55,978 nucleotides of DNA from Sabulicella rubraurantiaca (GCF_017355885.1 NZ_JAFEUU010000022.1:1-55978); one strand, 5' to 3'. Shown: positions 8,385 through 17,530, numbered from the stretch's first letter. The notes: generated from the letters alone by a model not told the origin. Numbers and translations are program-made.

Positions 8385-9089
8385 TCAGTACCCCAGGTAG
8401 GAGCGGCGGATGGCTTCGTCCTGCCGAATCTCGACGGCGGGCCCCGCCAGGACGATGCGCCCGGTTTCCAGCAGGTAGGCGCGTTCTGCGAGGTCCAAAG
8501 CGAGGGTAGCGTTCTGCTCCACCAGCAGGATGCCCACCCCGCTCTCCTCGCGCACCCTGCGCAGGATGCCGAAGATGTCCCGGACGATCAGCGGTGCCAG
8601 CCCGAAGGAAGGCTCGTCCAGCAGCAGGAGCCGCGGCCGCATCATCAGCGCGCGCGCGATGGCGAGCATCTGCTGCTCCCCGCCCGAGAGCGTGCCTGCC
8701 TGCTGCCGCCAGCGCTCCTTCAGGAGCGGGAACCATCCGCACATCCGCTCGAAGTCTTGCCGGACCTTTGGGTCACGCCGGGTGTGGGCGCCGAGGCGCA
8801 AGTTTTCCTCGACCGTAAGTTCCATGAAGGTGCCACGTCCCTCCGGCACGTGGGCGACGCCGCGGCGCGCAATGCTCTCGGTCGCTTCCTTGGACACGCG
8901 CTCGCCACCGAAGACGATTTCGCCTTCGGCGCGAACCATTCCACAGATGGCGCGCAGTGTCGTGGTCTTGCCGGCACCGTTTGCACCGAGCAGCGTGGCA
9001 ACGTCGCCTTCCCCGACCTCGAAGTCGAGGCCGTGCAGAACGGCAGCGGTGCCGTAGCCGGCCTTGAGGCCCTTCACCTCAAGCAGCAT
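8385..9089 (-). CDS. livF: ABC transporter ATP-binding protein, LivF type
   Basis: ATPase of 234 residues. Walker A is GANGAGKTT (Lys41), the signature is LSGGEQQMLAIARAL and Walker B is LLLLDEPSFGLAP. The C-terminus (TGRIVLAGPAVEI, YLGY) is that of LivF. A longer frame runs upstream, but ATG 9089 gives the family start MLLEVKGLKAGYG and overlaps the livG stop by 11 bases, as is common in this operon type. It should form a heterodimer with LivG on the cytoplasmic side of the permease. Confidence 0.93.
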   Translation of the reverse strand: MLLEVKGLKAGYGTAAVLHGLDFEVGEGDVATLLGANGAGKTTTLRAICGMVRAEGEIVFGGERVSKEATESIARRGVAHVPEGRGTFMELTVEENLRLGAHTRRDPKVRQDFERMCGWFPLLKERWRQQAGTLSGGEQQMLAIARALMMRPRLLLLDEPSFGLAPLIVRDIFGILRRVREESGVGILLVEQNATLALDLAERAYLLETGRIVLAGPAVEIRQDEAIRRSYLGY

Positions 9090-9867
9090 GGACCGCCTCC
9101 GCGCACTGCCCGTCACCGAGGTAGGCGCGGAGGACCTCGGGCGAAGCGCGGACCTCGTCCGGCGGGCCATCTGCGATCTTCCGGCCGAAGTTGAGCGCGA
9201 CCACCTTGTCGGAGACCCGCATCACCAGGCCCATATGATGTTCGACCAGCAGGATGGTGACGTCGAAGCCAGCGCGGACCTGCTCGAGCAGCTCAGCCAG
9301 CTCGTCCACTTCAGCATGGTTGAGGCCCCCGGCCGGCTCGTCCAGCAGCAGGAGTTTGGGCCGGCAGGCTAATGCCCGCGCCATCTCGACGCGCTTCTGG
9401 ACACCGAAGGGAAGGTCAGCGACCCGCATGTCCGCCAGCGGGGCGAGCGAGAGCAAGCTGAGCAGTTCGCCGGTGCGCTCGGCAGCGGCGGCGCCCTCGG
9501 CGCGGGCGGACGGCAAGCTCAGGGCATTGGCCAAGAAGCCCGACCGCCCGCCGGAATGCGCCCCGGCGATGACGTTGCCGCGCACTGTCATCGAGCGAAA
9601 CAGCGCTAAATTCTGGAAGGTGCGACCGATGCCCAACGTGGCCATCCGGTGCCGTGGCATCCTCGTTATCGTCTGGCCGGCGAAGCGCACCTCACCGCCA
9701 CTTGGGCGGTAGATGCCGCTGACAACGTTGAAAAGCGTCGTCTTGCCAGCGCCGTTTGGGCCGATCAGCCCGCAGATCTGCCCGGCTTCGACGTCGAAAG
9801 AGACGCCCGCCACGGCGGTGACGCCGCCGAAGCGCATGACAACGTTTCGGGCCTCCAGAAGCGGCAT
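9079..9867 (-). CDS. livG: ABC transporter ATP-binding protein, LivG type
   Basis: First gene of the operon, 262 residues. It has Walker A GPNGAGKTT (Lys42), the LivG-specific insert IGRTFQNLALFRSMTVRGNV, the degenerate signature LPFGVQKRVEMARAL, Walker B LLLLDEPAGGL and switch His in LLVEHHMGLVM. LivG normally pairs with LivF. Upstream lie about 370 bases without a gene, where the operon promoter must be, but I could not identify -35/-10 boxes with confidence. Confidence 0.93.
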   Translation of the reverse strand: MPLLEARNVVMRFGGVTAVAGVSFDVEAGQICGLIGPNGAGKTTLFNVVSGIYRPSGGEVRFAGQTITRMPRHRMATLGIGRTFQNLALFRSMTVRGNVIAGAHSGGRSGFLANALSLPSARAEGAAAAERTGELLSLLSLAPLADMRVADLPFGVQKRVEMARALACRPKLLLLDEPAGGLNHAEVDELAELLEQVRAGFDVTILLVEHHMGLVMRVSDKVVALNFGRKIADGPPDEVRASPEVLRAYLGDGQCAEAVHAA

Positions 9868-10234
9868 TCTTCGGCACAGCTCCTAGCAAAGCCGGAGCGA
9901 CCCCAAGCCCAGACGCCTCGTGTCCGCGCTCGAGGACCGCCGCACCTCAATTGTCCGCCAATAGCAGCCCGGAACGGCAACCCGCTGCAAGCGTGATTTT
10001 CGCGCCGGCAGTAAGACCCACTGCGGCATTTTCCCCGCAGGGCGTCGATTCAAGGCTGCAAAGCGAGAGGTCTTCTGAACACCAAGGAGCATCGGCGCCG
10101 ACCCGACGAAGCGCGACCCCTCGGGCAGGCCCTCGACGCTGGCGGGGGCGACCATCTCCGCGCGGATAGTTCCGACGGAGGCTTCTCGGGGAAGGAATTT
10201 CCGTCGGCCTAGCATCCCGGAGAACTATGGTCCT
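9868..10234. other. Upstream region of the liv operon; no gene seen
   Basis: The stretch lies between livG and the end of an IS5 remnant. Short ORFs exist on both strands without any recognisable domain. It must contain the operon promoter unless transcription enters from the IS remnant. No clear operator palindrome or riboswitch was noticed. Confidence 0.4.
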
Positions 10235-10925
10235 TTAATGCCCAAGCTATTCGAGCGCGGCGGCGAGGCAGAGGACGCCGAGGAAGGGAGTCGGGATCCA
10301 GTACTATCGCGCGCCACCCATTCAGCTTGGCCCAGAGGTCTTCGAGGAGGCGACGAGTGGCGTAGGACCACTCAGAGCAAGCGACGGGCGCTTCATTGCG
10401 ATTGGCCGGTAAGCGGGCCGGGCGCCGAGATGCCAGATGTGCTCGCGAAAGGCATGACTCAAGTAACCGCGATCCGCCACAACCCAGTGCGGAAAATGGG
10501 TAAGCGTGCGAGCAGTGACTTGCCGTGCAATAGTTCGCGAGTTCATGCGCCTGACCGGCATTAGTGCAAAAGCCACGGCGGGACCTGCGCGTCAGCGGTC
10601 ATGCACGCCTTCGTGCGAAGCCGCCCCGCGAGCGGCCAAGCGCCTCGGCGCCGCGTGGATGACGCCCGACGCTTCGGCTCTCTTTTGCCGCGGCCGCCCC
10701 CACACGCCCAGCCGCGGCCACCGGATGAGGGTCGGCGCCGCCATCCACCACGGCCCCAGCTCGGCGGGGATAGCGTGCCGCCTCGCCTCGTTCTTTTGTC
10801 ACCAAAGGATCGCCGCCATCGTGCGTCGTAGATGGCGCGGCGCCACCTTGGCCCGGGGGCGGCACGTCTCCGCCAGCGGCTCCAGCGCTGCTCATTGTTC
10901 GCCCGTCAACGCCGATGCCGCTCCC
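10235..10925 (-). pseudogene. Decayed IS5-family transposase (copy 1 of a three-copy group)
   Basis: In several minus-strand frames one can read pieces of an IS5-type transposase: HAIPAELGPWWMAAPTLIRW, EALGRSRGGFA, VADRGYLSHAFREHIWHLGA (second catalytic Asp) and FLGVLCLAAALE. Frames change at least four times and the catalytic Glu region is damaged. The same transposase type recurs in opposite orientation at 13374-14156 and on the minus strand at 47344-48044. Together with the 13.4 kb copy it encloses the MFS and GNAT genes. Confidence 0.7.
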
Positions 10926-11017
10926 TAGAAAGGCGGCACGCCCGCCACCGCCCATCGTTCAGGTAGGGTTAAACTTCTGCGCCCCAGCATTCGGCGCACC
11001 CGGCACGGAGATTGCCC

Positions 11018-12262
11018 GTGGCTGCAAGCATGTCCGGCACGTCCGACGGCAGCCGCGACCATTGGATTGCCCTCGTCCTGATCATCAGCATCCGGGTGGC
11101 ACTGACGATCCAAGTGCAGTGCGTGGGTGCGCTGGGCCCGCTGCTGCTGGCCGATCCTGGCCTTGGCCTCGGCTACGCTGGGCTCGGTGCGCTGATCGGT
11201 GCCTACATGCTGCCCGGCACTCTGGTCGCCTTGCCCTCGGGCTGGCTCATGGCTCGTCTCGGCGAGCGGCGCATGGTGTTCGCCGGCCTTGTGTTCCTCA
11301 CCGTGGGCGGCCTCGCGCTCGCCGCGGCTCCGGGCTTTGGGACCGCCCTGACCACTCGCCTCGTCTCCGGTGCGGGCGCGGCACTGCTGAACGTGGTGCT
11401 CTCGGCGATGGTCATGGCCCGTTTTACAGGGCCAACATTGGCGCCTGCGATGGGCGTCTTCCTCGCGGCCAATCCGCTTGGCATCGGGATCGCGCTCGTG
11501 ACATTGCCGATCCTTGCCGCCGTGGCGGGATCGTGGCGTGTGGCGGTGCTGGCCTCCGCCGCCGCGTGCGCTCTCGCGCTAGCCATCACGCCATTCATCC
11601 TGGCGAAGGATCGGCCAGCGCCCGCGTCACACGTCGAGACGCAGCCGGCGGGCGGGGCGCTCGGTGAGGCCTCGCTGCGGCCCGGTGAGTGGGGCCCCGT
11701 GCTGGCCTCCGGGATCGCCTGGGCCGCCTTGAACGTGGGCTATGTCATCTTGCTGAGTTTCGCCCCGGCACTGCTGGCCGGACGCGGCGCCTCCCCCGAG
11801 GCAGCCGGTGCGCTGGCAAGTCTCGCGGGGTGGGCAAGCATTCCCCTCGCGCCGCTTGGCGGCGCGCTCGCGGCGTGGACGGGACGGCCGCTGCTGGCTG
11901 TCGTCGGCTGTTTGGGCATCACGGTGATGGCCGTTCTTGCCTTGGCGGCAGGCGTGGGCCCGCAATCGGCAGCGCTTGTCGCCGCGGGCCTTGCGGTGAG
12001 CGTTGCTGCGACCGTGATCATGACCCTGCCCGCCAGGGCTCTTGCATCCGAGAGCCGAAGCTTCGGCATGGGGATCTACTGGACGATCTTCTACGTCGGA
12101 ATGGCGGGACTGCCGCCGGCGGCAGGCTGGGTTGCTGACACCGCGCGCGGCGCGGCTGCGGCGCTCGGGACGGCCGCGGCCTTCTTTGGCGCTGCAATCC
12201 TGGCGGTTGCGGCCTACGGTGTTCTGATGGCGCGACGAAATTCTCGCGCAGGCGCGGGTTAG
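11018..12262 (+). CDS. MFS transporter (CynX/NimT-like)
   Basis: Membrane protein of about 414 residues with 12 predicted helices. The loop after helix 2 contains LPSGWLMARLGERRMVFAG, the G-x-L-a-D-r-x-G-r-k-type motif A of the major facilitator family. The charged central loop (about residues 200-235: KDRPAPASHVETQPAG) separates the two six-helix halves. Overall layout resembles CynX/NimT-type exporters. I place the start at GTG 11018 because GGAG lies seven bases before it; TTG 11012 and ATG 11030 are alternatives. It is followed by a GNAT gene 47 bases downstream. Substrate unknown. Confidence 0.85.
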   Translation: MAASMSGTSDGSRDHWIALVLIISIRVALTIQVQCVGALGPLLLADPGLGLGYAGLGALIGAYMLPGTLVALPSGWLMARLGERRMVFAGLVFLTVGGLALAAAPGFGTALTTRLVSGAGAALLNVVLSAMVMARFTGPTLAPAMGVFLAANPLGIGIALVTLPILAAVAGSWRVAVLASAAACALALAITPFILAKDRPAPASHVETQPAGGALGEASLRPGEWGPVLASGIAWAALNVGYVILLSFAPALLAGRGASPEAAGALASLAGWASIPLAPLGGALAAWTGRPLLAVVGCLGITVMAVLALAAGVGPQSAALVAAGLAVSVAATVIMTLPARALASESRSFGMGIYWTIFYVGMAGLPPAAGWVADTARGAAAALGTAAAFFGAAILAVAAYGVLMARRNSRAGAG

Positions 12263-12309
12263 CCAGCAGGCGCTGTTTGTGACCGGGCTGTCCAGAGAAG
12301 AGGTGGCGC

Positions 12310-13212
12310 ATGTCCATCACCTACCGTCCCGCAACCAACGAGGACCTCGAGCCGGCCACGCGGATCGTGCAGGATGCCTACAACGACCTGCGCGTGCGCC
12401 ATGGCCTGCCGCCCAGCATCGCCCTGGGCCCGCCGCTGTTTCAGGCCTTCTCCCTGGCCGAGCCCTCGTCCAGCCTGTGGGTGGCCGAGGCAGAGGGCGC
12501 GCTCCAGGGTTTTGCTTTCTCCTGGATGCGGCAGAGCTTCTGGTTTCTCGCACAGCTCTTCGTTCGGCCCGGCACCCAGTCGCAGGGCATTGGGCAAGCC
12601 ATGCTGTCCCGGACGCTGCGGCATGCCGAGGAGAACGGCGCCGAGAACCGGGCGCTGATCACCATGGCCTACAACACGGCATCGACGGCGCTTTACATCC
12701 GGAACGGCTTGTATCCGCGCGAGCCGCTGCTGCGGATGATTGCAGCTGCGCCACTTGTGGCGGCGCGGATCGGTCCATCCAAGATGGAGGTGGCGCCCAT
12801 TGAGCCTTGGCCGCAGTCACGTGACTGGCTGAGCCGCATTGACGAGGAGGTGCTGGGTTTCAGGCGTGAATCACATCACGCCTTCTTGCTCGGCGGCTTC
12901 ACGGCTCGCGCGCTGAGTGTTGCGCAGGCTGGCAGGCCCCTGGGCTATGCCTATGTTTCGCCGACCGGCCATATCGGACCGCTTGCGGTATTGCCCGAGG
13001 CCGACCCGTCGGACGCCCTCAGGGCGGTGGTGCGCGACACGCTCGAGCTTCAGCCGAAGCAGGTTTCGATGGTTGTGCCAGGCCGGGCCCAGCGAACGCT
13101 CGACACAGCGTTCGAACTTGGCTTTCGGATCGACGAACCCTTCGTGCTGCTCTCTGCCCGACCGTTCGGGGCATGGACCCACTACCAGCCCAGCAACCCG
13201 GGCATCATGTGA
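12310..13212 (+). CDS. Tandem-domain GNAT family N-acetyltransferase
   Basis: Soluble protein of 300 residues. The N-terminal half is a complete GNAT fold: YRPATNEDLEPATRIVQDAY, then LFVRPGTQSQGIGQAMLSR, which contains the acetyl-CoA pyrophosphate loop (Q/R-x-x-G-x-G/A), then MAYNTASTALYIRNGLYPRE. The C-terminal half (about 175-300) looks like a second, degenerate GNAT domain (GYAYVSPTGHIGPLAVLPE, FELGFRIDEPFVLLSAR) lacking a clear acetyl-CoA loop. ATG 12310 has GAGAAGAGG before it. It shares strand and probably transcript with the MFS gene. Acceptor substrate unknown. Confidence 0.85.
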   Translation: MSITYRPATNEDLEPATRIVQDAYNDLRVRHGLPPSIALGPPLFQAFSLAEPSSSLWVAEAEGALQGFAFSWMRQSFWFLAQLFVRPGTQSQGIGQAMLSRTLRHAEENGAENRALITMAYNTASTALYIRNGLYPREPLLRMIAAAPLVAARIGPSKMEVAPIEPWPQSRDWLSRIDEEVLGFRRESHHAFLLGGFTARALSVAQAGRPLGYAYVSPTGHIGPLAVLPEADPSDALRAVVRDTLELQPKQVSMVVPGRAQRTLDTAFELGFRIDEPFVLLSARPFGAWTHYQPSNPGIM

Positions 13213-13307
13213 CCGCACCGCTCTTGCTTGCGCCTCTGGCCGACGCAAGCGGCGGTCCGCTTAGGCGCACAAGGACCGTAAGACTGGCATTTCTGCTCAA
13301 GAACATT

Positions 13308-14165
13308 AAGGCCTGTTAGTCCCTAAATCTCGCTGCGGTCGGCGCGTTGGGCTTGCTTTTGCGTAGGCGAGCCATGCTGACCGATGACCGTTGGGCGGTG
13401 TTGGAGCCGCTGATCGAAGCCTGCCGGCTGCACGCCAAGGTTCCGCCGCTCCACCTGCGGCGGACCATTTTAGCGATCCTCTGGCGGTATGAGAACGGGG
13501 CGAAGTGGCGCGCCATCCCGCAGAACTCGGGCCTTGGTGGATGGCCGCCCATCCTTTCACCCGCTTGTCGCGCCTGGTGTGTGAGGGCAGTTGCTCGCCT
13601 TGGCACAGGAGCGCGGTTTGGTGCTTGGCATGGCCTTTCTCGACGGCACCGCGATCAGCGCGCATCAGAAGGCTGCGGGTGTGTCGGATAAATAGGCCCA
13701 CCGGCGCCTCCGACCCACGCGGCAGCACCGAGGCACTCGGTCGCTCCCGCGGTGGCTTCGGCACGAAGGCGCGCGTGATCGCCGACGGCTCTGGCAGAGC
13801 AGTGGCCTTCGCGCTCACACCCGTTCAGGCGCACGAGTTACCGCAGGCCGTGCCGTTGCTGACGCGGGTGCCCGAGGTGCCGCTCTGGATCGTGGAGGAT
13901 CGCGGCTACAGCAGTCGCGCTTTCCGCGAGCACGTCTGGGCCTTGGGGCGCGGCCCGCTGTGCGGGCCAAGCGCAACGGGGCGTCTATCTCGTGTTCCGA
14001 CTGGGCCTATGCCAGCCGCCCCTTCGCGGAGAACCTATGGGCCCGGCTGAAAGCTGAAAAGAGTGAAGGGCCGTGGCCACCCGATACGAGAAGACCGCAC
14101 GATCCTTCTTCGGCCTCCTCTGCCTCGTCGCCGCGCTCGGCTGGCTCAAGCGTTAACGGGGGCTC
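13308..14165 (+). mobile_element. Decayed IS5-family element (copy 2, inverted relative to copy 1)
   Basis: The transposase starts at ATG 13374 (MLTDDRWAVLEPLIEACRLH) and reads correctly to WRAIPQNS. It then changes frame to ELGPWWMAA, continues as EALGRSRGGFGTKARVIADG, VEDRGYSSRAFREHVWALG, changes again to CSDWAYASRPFAENLWARLK and once more before LGWLKR-stop at 14154-14156. Imperfect inverted ends are visible: GGCCTGTTAGTCCC on the left and, inverted from the right, GAGCCCCCGTTAACGCTTGA. No active transposase can be made from it. Confidence 0.72.
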
Positions 14166-14351
14166 AGCTGCGGATGACTTGGCGTCAGTTCCCCTCCCAC
14201 TTCGTATCGATCTTACACAGTAAGCCATCGGCGAGAGGGAGCGGCTTCATGCGTGCGGCGGATTCTGTTGTCGTTCGCATGCGGCGGGAGCAAGATAGTG
14301 CCCGGGCGTACCCACGCCTCGTGGGCGCCCCGCGAGCGCGAGAGGTGCGCT

Positions 14352-15581
14352 ATGGCCGACCAACCAGACGTCGTAATCATTGGCGCTGGGATTGCCGGCG
14401 GGGCTCTTGCCACTGTGCTTGCTCGCAACGGCTTGGACGTGCTCGTGCTGGAGAAGACACAGGTTCACCGTGACCGCATCCGCGGCGAATGGCTAGCTCC
14501 TTGGGGCGTCGCCGAGGCCAGCGGGCTCGGCTTGCTTGACGTTCTGGAAGGCGCCGGCGCGCACTATACCACCCGGACAGCTCCTTACCGGGAAGGCTTG
14601 GACCCAGAGGCGGCACGGACCCGTTCCATCAATCTTGCCGCCTTGTTGCCGGACGTCAGCGGTGCGCTGAACGTGGGCCACCCGCGCCTGTGCGAAGAGC
14701 TCGACACTGCCGCCTGCAAGGCCGGGGCGACGCTGATGCGCGGAGCGTCTAGCATGTCGATTGAGCTTGGCGAGTGCCCACGGCTCGGCTTCAACCACGA
14801 TGGGCGACGGCACGAAATATCGCCGCGGCTGATCATTGGCGCCGACGGACGAGGCTCGGAGGTGGCCCGCCAGAGCGGCCTGCATGCGGAGGCCGATCCG
14901 GTCCACCACATCATCGCGGGGCTGCTGGTTGAGGGCGCCGGGGCGTGGCCACAGGATGAGCAGACCTTGGGTGCCCATGGCAAAGCCACGCTCTCCGTCT
15001 TCCCTCAAGGCGGCGGCCGAGTGCGGCTCTACATCAACTACGCCATCGCCGAACGCAGGCGCTACGCTGGTGCTGAGGCGGCTCGCAACTTCTTGGCCGC
15101 TTACCGCGTGCCATCGCTGCCCTTCGGCGAGGCTCTGGCGGCAGCACGCCCGATCGGGCCGTGCCATGGTTACCCAAATGCCGACAGTTGGATTGATGAA
15201 CCGGTCACGCGCGGCGTGGTGCTGATTGGGGATGCTGCCGGTCACAACGACCCCACCATCGGTCAAGGGCTCAGCATCACACTGCGCGATGTTCGTCTCG
15301 TCTCCGAGATCATTCTCAGTGGCGACAGGTCCGATAGAGCCTTCGCACCCTATGTCGAGGAGCGCCGTGAGCGAATGCGACGCCTTCGCTTCATCGGCCG
15401 GCTCGTTTCTACACTCCATGCCGAATTCTCGGAGGAGGCGCGCCAACGGCGTTCCCGCGCCTGGGACCGTACTGGAGCGGACCCAGCGACCGGGCTGCCC
15501 TTGATGTCGATGCTGAAGGGACCTGACGCCCTTCCAGCGCACGCCTTTGAGCAGGAAGCATGGAACCGCCTGCTCGCCTGA
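14352..15581 (+). CDS. FAD-dependent monooxygenase / oxidoreductase
   Basis: Flavoprotein of 409 residues related to p-hydroxybenzoate-hydroxylase-type enzymes. The dinucleotide-binding motif GAGIAGG begins near residue 11; GADGRG and GDAAGHNDPTIGQGL (around residue 294) are the second and third FAD-contact motifs. The protein ends in helical tail residues and has no membrane segment. ATG 14352 is preferred over the upstream frame because AGAGGTG precedes it and it starts the Rossmann strand (MADQPDVVIIGAG). It lies alone between an IS5 remnant and the PEP-CTERM locus. Substrate unknown; oxygenation of an aromatic or polyketide-like compound is typical of the family. Confidence 0.85.
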   Translation: MADQPDVVIIGAGIAGGALATVLARNGLDVLVLEKTQVHRDRIRGEWLAPWGVAEASGLGLLDVLEGAGAHYTTRTAPYREGLDPEAARTRSINLAALLPDVSGALNVGHPRLCEELDTAACKAGATLMRGASSMSIELGECPRLGFNHDGRRHEISPRLIIGADGRGSEVARQSGLHAEADPVHHIIAGLLVEGAGAWPQDEQTLGAHGKATLSVFPQGGGRVRLYINYAIAERRRYAGAEAARNFLAAYRVPSLPFGEALAAARPIGPCHGYPNADSWIDEPVTRGVVLIGDAAGHNDPTIGQGLSITLRDVRLVSEIILSGDRSDRAFAPYVEERRERMRRLRFIGRLVSTLHAEFSEEARQRRSRAWDRTGADPATGLPLMSMLKGPDALPAHAFEQEAWNRLLA

Positions 15582-16018
15582 GGCTGACGCGGCCGGAAAT
15601 GGTCAGCGTTGCGGGGAGTGCCTTCGCGACCCCAAACTTCCCAGTCCCCCTGCCTTAGTCGGGGCTGAGAGCAACGGCCAATGAATAGTGCTGCCCGGAG
15701 GGGGGGCCAGTCCACCCGAGGCAGCCGTGCGCTCCACCGAGCGCAAACAGACCCTGGTTCCACTCCTAGCGCCAACCCACTCGCGAGGCGGTCCCGGGGT
15801 ACGTGCGCAGCGGCACCAACCCCATCGAGGCAGAGAGTGAAGTTCGCGATTCCTGCGGGGACGCTCGCATTCATTCACCAACTACCTCCCCGAGCGATGC
15901 TTCCTGGCAGCAGGACGCCTGGACGTGATGCTCAGCCGTGCGAGCGTCTAGTCCTCCGAAGCACGTTATCTTCGCTTGGCAACGCGGCTTTCTCAGCCGC
16001 CTGCAGATGCACGACGGA
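15582..16018. other. Intergenic DNA; no gene seen
   Basis: No ORF here has a recognisable domain. The part next to 16019 should have held the 3' half of the minus-strand PEP-CTERM-like gene, but its reading frame does not continue; this suggests a rearrangement breakpoint near 16018. Confidence 0.4.
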
Positions 16019-16336
16019 TCAAGCGATCGGGCCTGCGAAGGCGGCGAAGTTGAAGTCCTGGATCGTGCCGATGCTGCCAGCCGTCACCGGCAGGTTGCTG
16101 CCGGCGCTGACGGCATCGACCGAGAAGGAGCCACCGGCACCTGTGACGCAGGGACCGACCACATTGGAGCAGAAGTCGATGGCCACGGCATCGGCGAGAC
16201 GGACATTGGCGCCGCTGCCATCGACACCCTGGAAGATGCCCCCGAAGTCGATCGAGCCCGTCAGGGGCGCCGCGCTCACCGCGACAGGCGCCGCCAGAAG
16301 GGCAAAGCCCAGAACCGCTTGCTTCAGAATCTGCAC
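16019..16336 (-). pseudogene. Truncated PEP-CTERM-type secreted protein gene
   Basis: The 105-residue product starts at GTG 16336 (AGAGGA 11 bases before) with a signal peptide QILKQAVLGFALLAAPVAVS ending AAP. The mature part has the Gly/Ser/Asp-rich look of PEP-CTERM proteins (GSIDFGGIFQGVDGSGANV, two Cys, then IGTIQDFNFAAFAGPIA). It stops at 16019-16021 before the region where relatives continue for about 80-100 residues to a C-terminal sorting helix. No such helix is found downstream in any frame. A sigma-54-like promoter precedes it. The peptide might still be exported, but would not be sorted by an exosortase. Confidence 0.6.
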
Positions 16337-16407
16337 AGTATTGTTTGTCCTCTTTGTGCGGGGCCAGGATGGCCTGCCAAAACACCCGACGTTACGGGTC
16401 AGCACAC

Positions 16408-16425
16408 AAAGCAAGAGCCATGCCA
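16408..16425 (-). promoter_or_regulatory. Sigma-54-type promoter of the minus-strand PEP-CTERM-like gene
   Basis: On the minus strand TGGCAT-GGCTC-TTGCT fits the RpoN consensus TGGCAC-N5-TTGCW with one mismatch and correct GG/GC spacing. Transcription would begin near 16396, about 60 bases before GTG 16336. It faces a second site of the same kind about 230 bases away on the other strand. Confidence 0.6.
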
Positions 16426-16657
16426 GCAATTAATTTTTTCGCGATTTCAAAGCCTTAAGCCGTATAGCTGCCCCTCCTCTTATGAGTGCGCATAGTTACC
16501 GATGCAGGCGTCGGTTTCACATCAACAGAAAATATTTCCCGTTTTCTGAGCGAAACAAGCAAGCATACATCGAGCTTCGTCGGCTTTCTTTACAGTTTGC
16601 CGAACTCCTGTGATGGAAACCTCTGAGGAATCATGCCTTCGCATGCACTTAGCCACA

Positions 16658-16674
16658 TGGCCCGGAAATTGCTT
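16658..16674 (+). promoter_or_regulatory. Sigma-54-type promoter of the PEP-CTERM protein gene
   Basis: TGGCCC-GGAAA-TTGCT matches the RpoN consensus with one mismatch, with the -24 GG and -12 GC at standard spacing. Transcription would begin near 16685, leaving a leader of about 100 bases before ATG 16786. The region between the two promoters is AT-rich for this genome and would be the place for an activator such as PrsR. Confidence 0.6.
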
Positions 16675-16785
16675 GTTATTTTCCGACGGGTCATCGCTCG
16701 TTGCGACACTTAGAGGGACACGTTTCCTGTTCCAACAAGGTTCGGAAGCATCAAAAGCATTACGGTCCTAGGAGGACCCACCAAC

Positions 16786-17469
16786 ATGAAGAAGCTTGCA
16801 CTACTTGCGACGACCGCCGCGTTTGTTGGCCTGAGTGCCTTCGCCCAAGCGGCGCCGACGACGATTATTGCCTTCTCTCAGGATGCGACGGCCAACACCA
16901 TTACCGCCTCCGCCAGCGGTGGCACTTCGACCACTGTGACCGGGACGAATGTCGCGGTGACGGTGTCGGCCTATGAGGACAGCACCCCGACCCCGTTCAG
17001 CGCGTTCCTGAACCTGAATGCGATCAGCACGGGTGCTGCGACACTTGCCGCTGGCGATGTCTTCCAGCCCTTCGCCGGCACCTTCAGCATCACCTCGGGC
17101 TTGGGCGGCGGCGGCACCAACTACCTGTCCGGCAGTTTCTCCGACATCGCCCTGGCCGGTTCGCGCATCGCAGGGCCGGCCGGAGGTTTCCAAGCTGGCC
17201 TGATCGCAAGCCAGCCCCCGGGCTCGGTCAACTTTACCTCTGACCGGGTCCCAGCCTCCAAGCTTCAGGATCCGTCCGCGATCGGCTTCACCTTCACGGC
17301 CCTTTCTGAGGCGCTTGGCATCTGCGGCTCGACGATCTGCGGCTTCACGGCGAGCGTCAGCGGCAATGCAAGCGCCTCGCAGGTGGCCGTGCCGGCTCCC
17401 GCGGGCCTTGCTTTCATGGGTATCGGCCTGCTTGGCCTCGCCGCGGTCCGCCGCAAGGTCGCGGCCTAA
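16786..17469 (+). CDS. PEP-CTERM-type sorting-domain protein
   Basis: Secreted protein of 227 residues. It has a signal peptide (MKKLALLATTAAFVGLSAFA, cleavage near AQAAP), a Ser/Thr/Gly-rich mature region with few charges, and a C-terminal sorting signal. The tail has the motif VPAPAGLA, a hydrophobic helix (FMGIGLLGLAAV) and a final RRK cluster. This is the PEP-CTERM layout with Ala in place of the Glu of VPEP. Such proteins are cut and anchored by exosortase during exopolysaccharide-linked surface assembly; no exosortase lies in this window. A very strong ribosome site (AGGAGG) precedes ATG 16786, a sigma-54-like promoter lies upstream and a GC hairpin follows. Confidence 0.85.
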   Translation: MKKLALLATTAAFVGLSAFAQAAPTTIIAFSQDATANTITASASGGTSTTVTGTNVAVTVSAYEDSTPTPFSAFLNLNAISTGAATLAAGDVFQPFAGTFSITSGLGGGGTNYLSGSFSDIALAGSRIAGPAGGFQAGLIASQPPGSVNFTSDRVPASKLQDPSAIGFTFTALSEALGICGSTICGFTASVSGNASASQVAVPAPAGLAFMGIGLLGLAAVRRKVAA

Positions 17470-17506
17470 GCACACTTTGCTTCCTCAAACGGTGTGACTA
17501 GGTACG

Positions 17507-17530
17507 GCCCCGGCTCTTCCGAGCCGGGGC
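17507..17530 (+). terminator. Hairpin downstream of the PEP-CTERM gene
   Basis: GCCCCGGCTC and GAGCCGGGGC form a perfect ten-pair stem with loop TTCC, 37 bases after the stop codon. The T content after it is modest (TGCTTCTGCT), so termination may be partial or the hairpin may protect the 3' end. Confidence 0.65.

Noticed and set aside
7463-8509. 348-codon plus-strand ORF over livH
   Set aside because: Antisense to livH, product rich in His/Arg/Asp with no fold; a GC-skew artefact.
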